Source: Bacillus sp. CH30_1T (GTDB lineage: Bacteria > Bacillota > Bacilli > Bacillales > Bacillaceae_B). From it: 64,000 bases of DNA. Positions within the stretch are counted from its first letter, which is position 1. Each line of letters starts with the position of its first letter. The notes beneath the pieces are model-generated. The model saw only the letters and a program-made list of their open reading frames with translations. It had not been told where the DNA came from and ran no database searches. Position numbers and translations under genes: made by a program. The stretch lies in contig NZ_VTUY01000008.1 of the NCBI RefSeq assembly GCF_008364765.1, positions 124,001 to 188,000 on the forward strand, given 5' to 3'. This document shows positions 56,990-64,000 of this stretch, piece after piece.

Positions 56990-57170
56990 ACAACTCCCCA
57001 TACTAACTTTAGGGAGGATGAAGGATGCCTAAAATGGAAATGTGCCTAAAAGAAAATATAGAAAGATAGGACCAAGACCATACAACAGTCAGTAGAATAT
57101 CAGGAATTTTTAAAGGGTAACTTTTAGCATACGTCCATTCTAATACAGCTATCGCAGCTGTATTTTTTTA
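56990..57170 (+). ncRNA. Candidate short transcript with a 14-codon ORF
   Basis: A TATAGT near 56979, a strong GGGAGG at 57013, ATG 57025 opening a 14-codon frame (MPKMEMCLKENIER, stop at 57067), and a clean terminator AATACAGCT / AGCTGTATT with T7 at 57142-57170. It looks like a complete small transcription unit between mgtC and the ABC operon, either a small peptide gene, an sRNA, or the relic of a larger gene. Confidence 0.3.
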
Positions 57171-57233
57171 TGGAAATTTCAATCGTCAAAGGGATTTCGG
57201 ATATTATTGTTTTGTAAAAAAAATGAAATCTCA

Positions 57234-57262
57234 TTGCCAACTTTTAGTTAATATTGTATTAT
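57234..57262 (+). promoter_or_regulatory. Promoter of the ABC transporter operon
   Basis: TTGCCA, 17-nt spacer, TATTAT. Gives a leader of about 140 nt. Confidence 0.6.
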
Positions 57263-57288
57263 TGTGAATAATCAGACATATATATTAG

Positions 57289-57388
57289 ACAGGTTATCGT
57301 CTAAGGGTAGAGATGCGGAGAATCCCTGTGACCAATGAAATGCATGACACTTATTTGTGATGCAGTTTATTGTTCATGGGTTTTTTTA
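57289..57388 (+). promoter_or_regulatory. Structured leader with attenuator-like terminator
   Basis: An upstream compact domain is closed by ACAGG (57289) / CCTGT (57325-57329), followed by an imperfect hairpin from CCAATGAA to TTCATGG (57332-57379), with inner ATGCAT..CAC / GTGATGCA pairing, directly followed by T7. The order aptamer-like domain then terminator then coding start suggests transcription attenuation. I do not recognise a known riboswitch class. Confidence 0.45.
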
Positions 57389-57411
57389 TGAAAAAAAGGG
57401 GAGGAATTGGC

Positions 57412-58689
57412 ATGAAAGTCAAGGTTTTATCATTCGTTTTAGTGTTGATGGTCGTTCTTGCCGGATGCAGCAGCAGTGAAACCGGGGGAGATGAAACGAC
57501 TGAAATCGATTTCTGGTTCCCGGTAGCGGTTGGAGGGGATGTAGCGAAGATCGTTGACGGGTTTGTGGCGGATTTCGAAGAAGAGAATCCTGACATCAAA
57601 GTGAATGCGAAATACGGGGGCAGTTATGCTGAAACGATGACGCAGGTCATGGCATCTGCACAAGCTGGGAATTCACCTGAGCTTGCTGTCTTATTCTCCA
57701 TCGACCTATTTACATTGCTTGAGAATGACCTGATTGAGGAATTGACACCGATGTTTGATCAAGAGTATTTGGATGATTTCTATGATGGATTCATGGCGAA
57801 CTCATCCATCGGCGATAAGGTGTACAGTTTGCCATTCCAGCGGAGCACGATCGTCCTTTACTACAATAAGGACGCGTTCAAAGAAGCAGGACTGGATCCG
57901 GAAGCCCCACCTGAAAACTGGGATCAGCTGGTGGAATACGGGAAGAAGCTGACGAAAAATGGAGGAAAGGACCAGTGGGGACTTGAAATTCCGAGTACTG
58001 GCTACCAGTACTGGATGTTCCAGGCTTTAGCGCTTCAGACTGGAGACAATATCATGTCTGAAGATGGAAAGGAAGTACATTTCAATGCCCCATACTCAAA
58101 AGAAGCAATGGAATTCTGGTTATCCCTTGGGAAAGAACATAAAATCATGCCGGAGGGTGTCATTGAATGGGCGACGGTTCCTTCTGATTTCCTGAGTGGA
58201 AAAACGGCGATGATGTATCATACGACAGGTAACCTGACCAATGTGAAGAACAATGCGGACTTTGATTTCGGTGTGTCCTTCCTGCCGGCCAACAATGATT
58301 ATGGTTCCCCTACTGGAGGAGGAAACATTTACTTGTTCAAAGATCTTCCAAAAGCGAATAAGGAAGCGGCCATTAAGTTTATGAAGTTTCTTACAGAACC
58401 TGAGCGTGTTGCCCAGTGGTCAATCGATACAGGATATGTAGCCACTAGCGAATCTGCTTATGAGACGGACTTGTTGAAGAGTTATGTAGAGGAGTTCCCT
58501 CCTGCACTGGTTGCCCGCGAGCAGCTCGAGTACGCAGAAAGTGAACTTGCAACCTATCAAAATGGTGAGGTGCAGAAAATCTTCAATGATCATATTCAAT
58601 CCATCTTAACAGGGCAAAGCCCGGTTGATGAAGGATTGGAAAACGCACAAGAGAAAGCAGAAAAAGTGTTGGAGCCTTTCCAGGAATAA
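57412..58689 (+). CDS. ABC transporter substrate-binding lipoprotein (family 1, sugar/glycerol-3-phosphate type)
   Basis: 425 aa. Lipoprotein signal peptide with lipobox VLAGC (Cys19). Mature part is a family 1 extracellular solute-binding protein: DFWFPVAVGGD, later PFQRSTIVLYYNKDAFKEAG and FLPANNDYGSPTGGGNIYLF, similar in plan to UgpB/MalE. ATG 57412 follows GGGGAGG; an earlier ATG at 57388 overlaps the attenuator T tract. Followed by a stable hairpin and two permease genes. Confidence 0.87.
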   Translation: MKVKVLSFVLVLMVVLAGCSSSETGGDETTEIDFWFPVAVGGDVAKIVDGFVADFEEENPDIKVNAKYGGSYAETMTQVMASAQAGNSPELAVLFSIDLFTLLENDLIEELTPMFDQEYLDDFYDGFMANSSIGDKVYSLPFQRSTIVLYYNKDAFKEAGLDPEAPPENWDQLVEYGKKLTKNGGKDQWGLEIPSTGYQYWMFQALALQTGDNIMSEDGKEVHFNAPYSKEAMEFWLSLGKEHKIMPEGVIEWATVPSDFLSGKTAMMYHTTGNLTNVKNNADFDFGVSFLPANNDYGSPTGGGNIYLFKDLPKANKEAAIKFMKFLTEPERVAQWSIDTGYVATSESAYETDLLKSYVEEFPPALVAREQLEYAESELATYQNGEVQKIFNDHIQSILTGQSPVDEGLENAQEKAEKVLEPFQE

Positions 58690-58706
58690 GATTGAAGCAG
58701 AATAAT

Positions 58707-58756
58707 GAAGTGAGTGAAGCTCAAGTGAGGATTGTGCTGACTTGAGCTCCTACTTC
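58707..58756 (+). terminator. Intercistronic hairpin between binding protein and permease genes
   Basis: GAAGT...AGCTCAAGT / ACTTGAGCT...ACTTC with a 13-nt loop and no T tract. More likely an RNA-stability or partial-termination element that keeps binding-protein mRNA in excess than a full terminator. Confidence 0.6.
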
Positions 58757-58778
58757 ACAAGAAAGGTGGGGCCGATCA

Positions 58779-59669
58779 ATGACAACGAAACAAAGAAAAC
58801 TCAGTTCCGGGACGAGAAATAATCTGTTTGCCTACGGGCTGCTGTTTCCTTCTTTCATATTTTTGAGTTTGTTTACGTTTTACCCGACACTCAAATCGAT
58901 CCAGTTAAGCTTCTACAGTGGCCCGATGACCAGGTTGCAATTTTCGGGAATTGAACAATATAAAGGAGTTTTAGAGGATGAGATATTCCGGAAGGTCATC
59001 CTGAATAACATCATCTTCATGATCGGAACTGTGCCGACAAGTTTGTTCCTGGCGATGTATCTTGCCATATGGTTGAATAAGAAAATGGCTGGAAGCTCTT
59101 TGCTTCGTACGTCATTTTTCTATCCGACCATCGTTCCGTTGATTGCAGTAGCAAATATTTGGCTTTTCATCTACACACCGCAGTATGGATTGCTCGATAA
59201 CTTTCTGCATATGTTCGGCCGGGATGACACGAACTGGCTGGGGGACCCGAATACCGTCATGATCGCGATGATTGTCATGATCATATGGAAAGATGCCGGT
59301 TTCTTCATGATTTTTTATTTGGCAGGTTTGCAGAATCTACCGAGGGACGTGTATGAAGCGGCTGAGATGGAAGGGGCGAAACCGTTCCAGATGTTCCGTC
59401 ATATCACATTCCCACTGCTGATGCCGACAACGCTGTTCGTCATGATCGTGGCGATTACGAATTCATTCAAAAACGTCGACCACCTCTACATAATGACTAA
59501 AGGTGGACCGGATAATGCCAGCAATCTATTACTCTACCATATCTATGAGGCAGCATTCACGAACTGGGATCTTGGCAAAGCCGCGGTGCTGACCGTGATT
59601 TTGATCGTCATCATGCTGGGTATCACAGCATTCAATTATTTGTACCTTGATCGGAAAATCCATTATTAA
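58779..59669 (+). CDS. ABC sugar permease, UgpA/MalF type
   Basis: 296 aa, six TM helices. The EAA loop that contacts the ATPase is EAAEMEGAKPFQMFRHITFP near residue 195. N-terminal SSGTRNNLFAYGLLFPSFIF is typical of the family. GAAAGGTGG upstream. Forms a heterodimer with the next gene product. Confidence 0.9.
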   Translation: MTTKQRKLSSGTRNNLFAYGLLFPSFIFLSLFTFYPTLKSIQLSFYSGPMTRLQFSGIEQYKGVLEDEIFRKVILNNIIFMIGTVPTSLFLAMYLAIWLNKKMAGSSLLRTSFFYPTIVPLIAVANIWLFIYTPQYGLLDNFLHMFGRDDTNWLGDPNTVMIAMIVMIIWKDAGFFMIFYLAGLQNLPRDVYEAAEMEGAKPFQMFRHITFPLLMPTTLFVMIVAITNSFKNVDHLYIMTKGGPDNASNLLLYHIYEAAFTNWDLGKAAVLTVILIVIMLGITAFNYLYLDRKIHY

Positions 59670-59684
59670 GGAGGGGAAGATCTA

Positions 59685-60494
59685 ATGAAAAAATTGAACT
59701 ATGGAATCATTATTGTTTTAGGAATTATTTCATTCATCCCCCTCCTTTGGGTCTTCATCACCTCTTTCTCTCCCGGGAATCAAGTGATCAATGGAGGCTT
59801 TCCGTTCTGGGTCTCGAATCCAACGGTTGAAAACTATGTCAATGCGTGGAAGACTGCACCATTTTTGCAGTATTACTTTAATACGTTCGTCATCGTTTCT
59901 GGGGTATTGATTGTTCAGTTAGTCACCGTTACGCTGGCGGCCTATGCGTTTGCACGGGTGAATTTCAAAGGGAAAAATGTACTGTTCATCCTGTTTCTTC
60001 TGCAGCTGATGATCCAGCCTGAAATTCTGCTGTTCCCGAACTACCAGGTGATCAGCCAGCTCGGGCTCGTCAATACAAAGCTTGCCGTCATGATGCCGTA
60101 TTGGGCTTCTGCATTCGGGGTATTCCTGATGCGCCAGACGTTCAAGCAGGTCCCGTACGATCTTGATGAGGCTTCAAAAATGGACGGATGTAAATGGTAT
60201 CAAACCCTGTGGCATGTTTACATTCCATCGGCGAAACCAACCTACATCGCATTTGCCTTGGTATCGGTCAGCCACCATTGGAGCAACTTCATGTGGCCTT
60301 TGATCATCACGGATTCCGTCGAGTCCCGCCCTTTGACCGTCGGATTGGCCCTCTTTGCACAATCATATGAAACCGGGGCACAGTGGGGAATGGTCGCTGC
60401 TGGTACGGTAATGGTCATCATGCCTTTAGTACTTGCGTTCTTCCTTTTTCAAAAACAATTCGTATCAAGCTTTATGCACTCAGGAATTAAATAG
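59685..60494 (+). CDS. ABC sugar permease, UgpE/MalG type
   Basis: 269 aa, six TM helices, EAA loop EASKMDGCKWYQTLWHVYIP near residue 163. AGGAGGGG upstream of ATG, 15 bp after the first permease. No ATP-binding subunit is encoded here, so a shared MsmX-type ATPase elsewhere is expected. Confidence 0.9.
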   Translation: MKKLNYGIIIVLGIISFIPLLWVFITSFSPGNQVINGGFPFWVSNPTVENYVNAWKTAPFLQYYFNTFVIVSGVLIVQLVTVTLAAYAFARVNFKGKNVLFILFLLQLMIQPEILLFPNYQVISQLGLVNTKLAVMMPYWASAFGVFLMRQTFKQVPYDLDEASKMDGCKWYQTLWHVYIPSAKPTYIAFALVSVSHHWSNFMWPLIITDSVESRPLTVGLALFAQSYETGAQWGMVAAGTVMVIMPLVLAFFLFQKQFVSSFMHSGIK

Positions 60495-60505
60495 GTGGTG
60501 ATGAG

Positions 60506-61246
60506 ATGGACATTCATTTCTTAGGAACGGGGAGCGCGTATCCTGGTTCCGAACGGGACAATACATCAATCTGTTTCTCGAATGATGATTATCATGTGCT
60601 GGTCGATGTCAGCGGCAATCCTTGCAGGAAGCTGAAGCAATTTCAGGTAAATTTAGGGGAGCTCGATGCAGTGGTGTTCACCCATTTTCATATTGACCAT
60701 ATTTATGGGTTGCCATCCTTGCTGTGGGGGATGTGGCTGGAAGACAGGAAAAAGCCGTTAAGGATTCTATGCGATTATCGAAATGAGAAAAAGCTTCAGG
60801 GGTGGCTCTCGACGATGGAAGCAGATCAGTGGCCGATTACCTTTTCAGTTAAGATTGAGACATTTGATGGTGATCGAGTAAGTGAACTTCTTTCTGGCGG
60901 TGGAATGAGCTTTTCCTGCTTTAAGGCACTTCATTCTGTTCCTACTGTCGGGTTGGAAGTACGATGTGCCGGACGGGTGCTCGTATATTCCAGCGATTCG
61001 GAAATCAACGCACGGATTGGTGAGTATGATCATATAGATATGTTAATCCATGAAGCGACTTCCGCCCGTAAAGTGGTAGGCAACCACAGCAGTCTCGTTG
61101 AAGTTGTAGAGAAGTATGATGTAGAAAGAATCGGGAAAATCGTTCTCGTTCACTTATCTGACAAAGAACCGTATGAAGAAGAGGTGGAGAAGCTCAGGAC
61201 TTCAAAGCTCATCATCGGCGAAGATTTGATGACACAACACATGTAA
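60506..61246 (+). CDS. MBL-fold metallo-hydrolase (phosphodiesterase-like)
   Basis: 246 aa. Starts MDIHFLGTGSAYPGSERDNT and has the metal motif THFHIDHIYGL (HxHxDH near residue 57), YSSDSE with the third-ligand Asp, HEAT and LVHLSD. The order fits the RNase Z/PhnP-like group of phosphodiesterases. Eleven bp after the permease gene, so probably processes the imported compound. With a UgpB-like importer a glycerophosphodiester is a possible substrate; that is inference. Confidence 0.85.
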   Translation: MDIHFLGTGSAYPGSERDNTSICFSNDDYHVLVDVSGNPCRKLKQFQVNLGELDAVVFTHFHIDHIYGLPSLLWGMWLEDRKKPLRILCDYRNEKKLQGWLSTMEADQWPITFSVKIETFDGDRVSELLSGGGMSFSCFKALHSVPTVGLEVRCAGRVLVYSSDSEINARIGEYDHIDMLIHEATSARKVVGNHSSLVEVVEKYDVERIGKIVLVHLSDKEPYEEEVEKLRTSKLIIGEDLMTQHM

Positions 61247-61276
61247 ATGAAGAGGTACAAGGATAAAGATGAGGAG

Positions 61277-61345
61277 ATTCCTTGGGTATGACGAAAATCC
61301 AATTGTTCAATTGGAGAAATCGTCATGCTCAAGGAATTTTTTATT
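61277..61345 (+). terminator. Terminator of the ABC-MBL operon
   Basis: Long hairpin ATTCCTTG...ATGACG...TCCAATTG / CAATTGGA...CGTCAT...CAAGGAAT followed by T6. Confidence 0.87.
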
Positions 61346-61378
61346 GTAATAAGAGAGATTAACTTGAATTTGGGAATT

Positions 61379-61441
61379 GGCCAGCTTCAGCGCCTAGCCC
61401 CTCGAGACGTTGCGGGGCTGAACAAGCGCTTACGCTTTTCT
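61379..61441. repeat. Bacillaceae intergenic repeat fragment
   Basis: GGCCAGCTTCAGCGCCTAGC and CCCTCGAGACG, ending AACAAGCGCTTACGCTTTTC. This CAGCGCCTAGCCCCTCG pattern is, from general knowledge, a widely repeated intergenic motif in Bacillus chromosomes. It separates the MBL gene from the HAD gene. Confidence 0.65.
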
Positions 61442-61462
61442 AATTGGATGGAGGGGGTACAG

Positions 61463-62248
61463 ATGAAGAATCTAAAGGGGTATATTTTTGACTTGGACGG
61501 GACCGTGTATCTCGGTAAGCAACTGATTGAGGGAGCAGACTCTACAATCAACTCACTTCTCGCTGAAGGGAAAAAGGTGCTGTTTCTGACCAATAAGACC
61601 ATTGAATCACGTCAGCGCTATGTGGAAAAGTTGCTTGGATTCAATATACAGGCTAACCTTGAGAACATTTTAAATCCGACGGTTACACTGATTGACTATT
61701 TACGGGACCATCATCCCCATGCGACGTTGTATGTGATTGGTGAACAGCCCATCAAGGATGAGTTGGCACATGCAGGATTCCGGGAAGGAATGACACCTGC
61801 TGAGGTTGATATCGTCGTCCTGTCATGGGACCGGGATTTTCATTACGACCATTTGAATTTTGCCTACCAGTCGATCAAGCTCGGTGCGAAGATGATTGCG
61901 ACCAATCCAGACAGAACCTGTCCAGTAGAGGTTGGCGATGTGCCCGACTGTGCGGGGATGATTGGGTCGGTGGAAGGGGTTGTCGGAAGAAAGATTGATG
62001 TGCAGGTTGGAAAACCATCTATCCTGACCATTAAAGCAGCACTGAAGATATTACAACTGGAGCCGGAAGAATGCGTCATGATCGGTGATCGCCTGGAAAC
62101 GGATATCCGGATGGGGATTGAAGCTGGGATGAGAACGGCGCTTGTGCTGAGCGGGATTACAACGGAGGAGGATTTAAGGGGGACGGTTTGGACGCCGGAT
62201 TATGTATTGGAGTCGGTTAAGGATTTATTGTCGGAAAAAATGATATAA
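61463..62248 (+). CDS. HAD-IIA phosphatase (NagD/AraL type)
   Basis: 261 aa. Motif I YIFDLDGTVYLGK (residues 6-18), motif II FLTNKTIESRQRY, motif III Lys in VGKPSILTIKAAL and motif IV CVMIGDRLETDIRMG. C2a cap between. Family members dephosphorylate sugar phosphates, glycerol phosphate or p-nitrophenyl phosphate. ATG 61463 with GGAGGGGG. A terminator and repeat separate it from the ABC operon, so co-transcription is doubtful though a functional link remains possible. Confidence 0.88.
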   Translation: MKNLKGYIFDLDGTVYLGKQLIEGADSTINSLLAEGKKVLFLTNKTIESRQRYVEKLLGFNIQANLENILNPTVTLIDYLRDHHPHATLYVIGEQPIKDELAHAGFREGMTPAEVDIVVLSWDRDFHYDHLNFAYQSIKLGAKMIATNPDRTCPVEVGDVPDCAGMIGSVEGVVGRKIDVQVGKPSILTIKAALKILQLEPEECVMIGDRLETDIRMGIEAGMRTALVLSGITTEEDLRGTVWTPDYVLESVKDLLSEKMI

Positions 62249-62260
62249 GAATAGTGCTAA

Positions 62261-62315
62261 GGGGGGACGGTTCCTACTCTACTTTTTGGGGAATGGTAGA
62301 GACGGAACTGTCCCC
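62261..62315. repeat. GGGGACGGTTCC palindromic repeat
   Basis: GGGGACGGTTCC...CTCTAC / GTAGAG..GGAACTGTCCCC forms an almost perfect hairpin. It resembles the GGGGACGGTTC palindromes seen repeatedly in Bacillaceae intergenic DNA. No T tract follows. 62316-62571 holds the putB promoter region; I see no gene there. Confidence 0.7.
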
Positions 62316-62571
62316 ACTCTGTCATCCTCATTGTCGAATTTTGTAGAACGGCATGTAAATCCTGGATATGGCACATAACCATCCACAACCACACTAACAC
62401 CCCTCTTTTGTGTATCCACCATAAATCAACCCGCAAATGTTTGTGGCTCGAGCACGTTGTTTCCCAGCCAGTATTCTCGCTATAATTTACTTAAGATTTA
62501 CATTTCTTCGTTTAATCACCTCGGGCTTGAGGTAACAGTCACTATAAGAAGTATAAGGAGGTGTTGTAATC

Positions 62572-63489
62572 ATGGAAGCAATCAGTAAGCGTTTTTTCTT
62601 GTTTCTTTCTCACAATAAGGCATTGGATAAGATGGCCAAACGGTGGGGGTCAAGATTTGGGGCTAACAAGCTTGTGGGTGGAGAGACCTTTGTACAAGCG
62701 ATTCCATTGATTACTCAATTGAACGAGGAGGGATTCCAGGTTACGGTCGATCATCTTGGTGAGTTCGTCGATTCCACAGAGGTGGTGCGGGAGAATGTCC
62801 AAGGATGTATCCAGAGTATCAGTGCCATTGCCTATCATGGGCTGGAGACTGAAATCTCTGTCAAACTGACTTCCCTGGGATTGGATATCAGTCAAGATCT
62901 TGTCACGGAGAACATGGAGTTGATTCTGGCGAAGGCAAAAGAAAGCGGAATCACGGTCACTCTCGATATGGAGGATTCCTCGAGGTGCCATGCCATCCTT
63001 GACGTTTACAAGAAGCTCCGTCAAAAGTACGACAATGTGGGGACGGTGATTCAATCCTATCTCTATGTTTCAGAGAAGGATGTGGATGATCTCAATCAGT
63101 ATTCCCCTTATTTGAGGCTTGTGAAGGGTGCATATAATGAATCGGGTAAAGTGGCGTTCCAGGAGAAGAAAAAGGTGGATGAGAATCTGAAGCATCTCAT
63201 CAAGAAGCAGCTCTTGAACGGCCATTATACAGCGATCGCAAGCCATGACGAAGCGATCATCGATTACACCATCGGATTAGTGAAAGAACACAATATCCCG
63301 AATGACCGCTTCGAGTTTCAAATGCTTTACGGAATGCGGAACCAACTGCAATCCGAATTGTTAGAAAAAGGATACACCGTCCGCATTTACCTGCCATATG
63401 GCGAGGACTGGTTCGGGTATTTCATGCGACGTCTGGCGGAAAGGCCGGCAAACATCGCATTTGCATTAAAAGGAATCTTCAGCAAGTAA
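62572..63489 (+). CDS. putB: Proline dehydrogenase
   Basis: 305-aa FAD enzyme oxidising proline to pyrroline-5-carboxylate. The TIM-barrel PRODH motifs are visible: EISVKLTSLGLD, VTLDMEDSSRCHAILD, RLVKGAYNE, FQMLYGMRN and the C-terminal YLPYGEDWFGYFMRRLAERP. AAGGAGGTG precedes the ATG. Followed after 39 bp by the P5C dehydrogenase gene in the same operon. Confidence 0.95.
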   Translation: MEAISKRFFLFLSHNKALDKMAKRWGSRFGANKLVGGETFVQAIPLITQLNEEGFQVTVDHLGEFVDSTEVVRENVQGCIQSISAIAYHGLETEISVKLTSLGLDISQDLVTENMELILAKAKESGITVTLDMEDSSRCHAILDVYKKLRQKYDNVGTVIQSYLYVSEKDVDDLNQYSPYLRLVKGAYNESGKVAFQEKKKVDENLKHLIKKQLLNGHYTAIASHDEAIIDYTIGLVKEHNIPNDRFEFQMLYGMRNQLQSELLEKGYTVRIYLPYGEDWFGYFMRRLAERPANIAFALKGIFSK

Positions 63490-63528
63490 CATCCAGACAG
63501 AATGTAATCAGAAAGGAATGTGAAGAGA

Positions 63529-64000
63529 ATGAGTAACGGAATTTACAACATCCCAACACCTACAAATGAGCCCGGCAATACTTATGCCCCAGGTACGAAA
63601 GAAAGAGAAACGTTAAAAGCTGAATTAAAACGCCAATCTGGTATCGAGGTTGAAATCCCGGTCATCATCAATGGCGAAAAAATCAAGACAGATACAGTGA
63701 AGCAAGTGGTTATGCCTCATGATCACAAACATGTGTTGGCTAACTTCTCACAAGCAGGTGAAAAAGAGCTGCGCGATGCAGTAGAAGCGGCAATGGCTGC
63801 GAAAGAATCATGGTCCAATATGCCATGGCAACACAGAGCATCCATTTTCTTGAAAGCGGCTGACTTAATTTCTGGTCCATACCGTGACGTCATCAATGCG
63901 GCTACGATGTTAGGTCAATCCAAAACAGCGTATCAAACGGAAATCGATGCTGCACAAGAATTAGCTGATTTCTTACGCTTTGGCGTGGATTATGCAAATC
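63529..64000 (+). CDS. putC: L-glutamate gamma-semialdehyde (P5C) dehydrogenase, N-terminal part
   Basis: The first 157 residues are in the window; the gene continues beyond it. It starts MSNGIYNIPTPTNEPGNTYA; GEKIKTDTVKQVVMPHDHKH and AAKESWSNMPWQHRASIFLK are characteristic of the RocA/PutC group of aldehyde dehydrogenases, which oxidise P5C to glutamate. AAAGGAATG lies upstream. It completes proline catabolism with PutB. The putC name is by context; rocA is the close paralogue. Confidence 0.93.
   Translation, partial: MSNGIYNIPTPTNEPGNTYAPGTKERETLKAELKRQSGIEVEIPVIINGEKIKTDTVKQVVMPHDHKHVLANFSQAGEKELRDAVEAAMAAKESWSNMPWQHRASIFLKAADLISGPYRDVINAATMLGQSKTAYQTEIDAAQELADFLRFGVDYAN

Noticed and set aside
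61325..61462. 46-codon N-terminal extension of the NagD-type phosphatase
   Set aside because: The extension is encoded by a terminator and an intergenic repeat; ATG 61463 has a strong ribosome site and fits the family start.

Overview
The window is chromosomal DNA of a low-to-medium GC, endospore-forming Bacillaceae bacterium. Evidence: an alpha/beta-type SASP, RefZ, EzrA, GerW/YtfJ, AGGAGG-type Shine-Dalgarno sequences, TTG/GTG starts, a cre site and a T-box. Gene order from 1 to about 28 kb follows the ytsP-refZ-hisJ-ezrA-braB-nifZ-thiI-ssp-ytcI-ytcJ-ppnK-sppA-yteJ-ytfI-ytfJ-tpx-ytxK-ackA-argGH region of Bacillus subtilis. Multi-copy GC-rich intergenic repeats suggest a Bacillus sensu lato genus such as Rossellomorea. 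That genus guess is inference.

Layout. 1-28 kb: core genes, starting inside a methionine gamma-lyase gene. They cover redox repair, division control (RefZ, EzrA), branched-chain amino acid transport, cysteine desulfurase plus ThiI, acyl-CoA synthetase, amidohydrolase, RarD, NAD kinase, SppA, spore protein GerW, thiol peroxidase, acetate kinase and arginine synthesis. 28-29 kb: a universal stress protein and a 49-aa protein. 29.3-38.3 kb: a histidine-utilisation-like cluster made of a regulator with a degenerate receiver and AraC output, a BCCT (betaine-type) transporter, a histidine ammonia-lyase homologue, urocanase (HutU), imidazolonepropionase (HutI) and formimidoylglutamase (HutG). 38.5-43.2 kb: a TetR regulator divergent from an MMPL transporter and an exported heptad-repeat protein. 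43.3-50.8 kb: small accessory genes (GNAT, frataxin-like Fra, YdeI, HAD, small membrane proteins, EamA exporter with Lrp). 51-54.4 kb: an Ile T-box and a type 2 (mupirocin-resistant type) isoleucyl-tRNA synthetase. 54.4-57 kb: GIY-YIG protein, DUF2087 regulator, GNAT remnant, MgtC. 57-62.3 kb: a carbohydrate/glycerophosphate-type ABC importer without its ATPase, behind an attenuator-like leader, then an MBL-fold hydrolase and a NagD-type phosphatase. 62.5 kb to the end: proline catabolism (PutB, then PutC cut by the window edge).

Main discovery candidate: the HAL homologue at 32773-34308 lacks the Ala-Ser-Gly triplet that forms the MIO cofactor (Tyr-Leu-Ser instead). It has also lost the residues equivalent to Pseudomonas HAL Asn195, Tyr280 and Phe329, while Tyr53, His83, Gln277, Arg283 and Glu414 equivalents remain. 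The known MIO-independent relatives are ergothionases, which eliminate trimethylamine from a histidine betaine. Together with a BCCT transporter, whose family moves quaternary ammonium compounds, and intact HutU-HutI-HutG, this suggests import of hercynine (histidine betaine), elimination of trimethylamine to urocanate, and conversion to glutamate and formamide. The regulator is also unusual: its receiver lacks the canonical phospho-acceptor geometry, it is coupled to a 16-codon leader ORF, and a tandem 19-bp repeat plus a large leader hairpin lie before the transporter gene.

Second theme: four intergenic arrays (1.1, 16.1, 18.8 and 23.8 kb) consist of degenerate units spaced at 20-21 bp, about two helical turns. 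They share a core close to AAARTGGCRCA and all sit just after gene ends. They look like one undescribed family of helically phased repeats.
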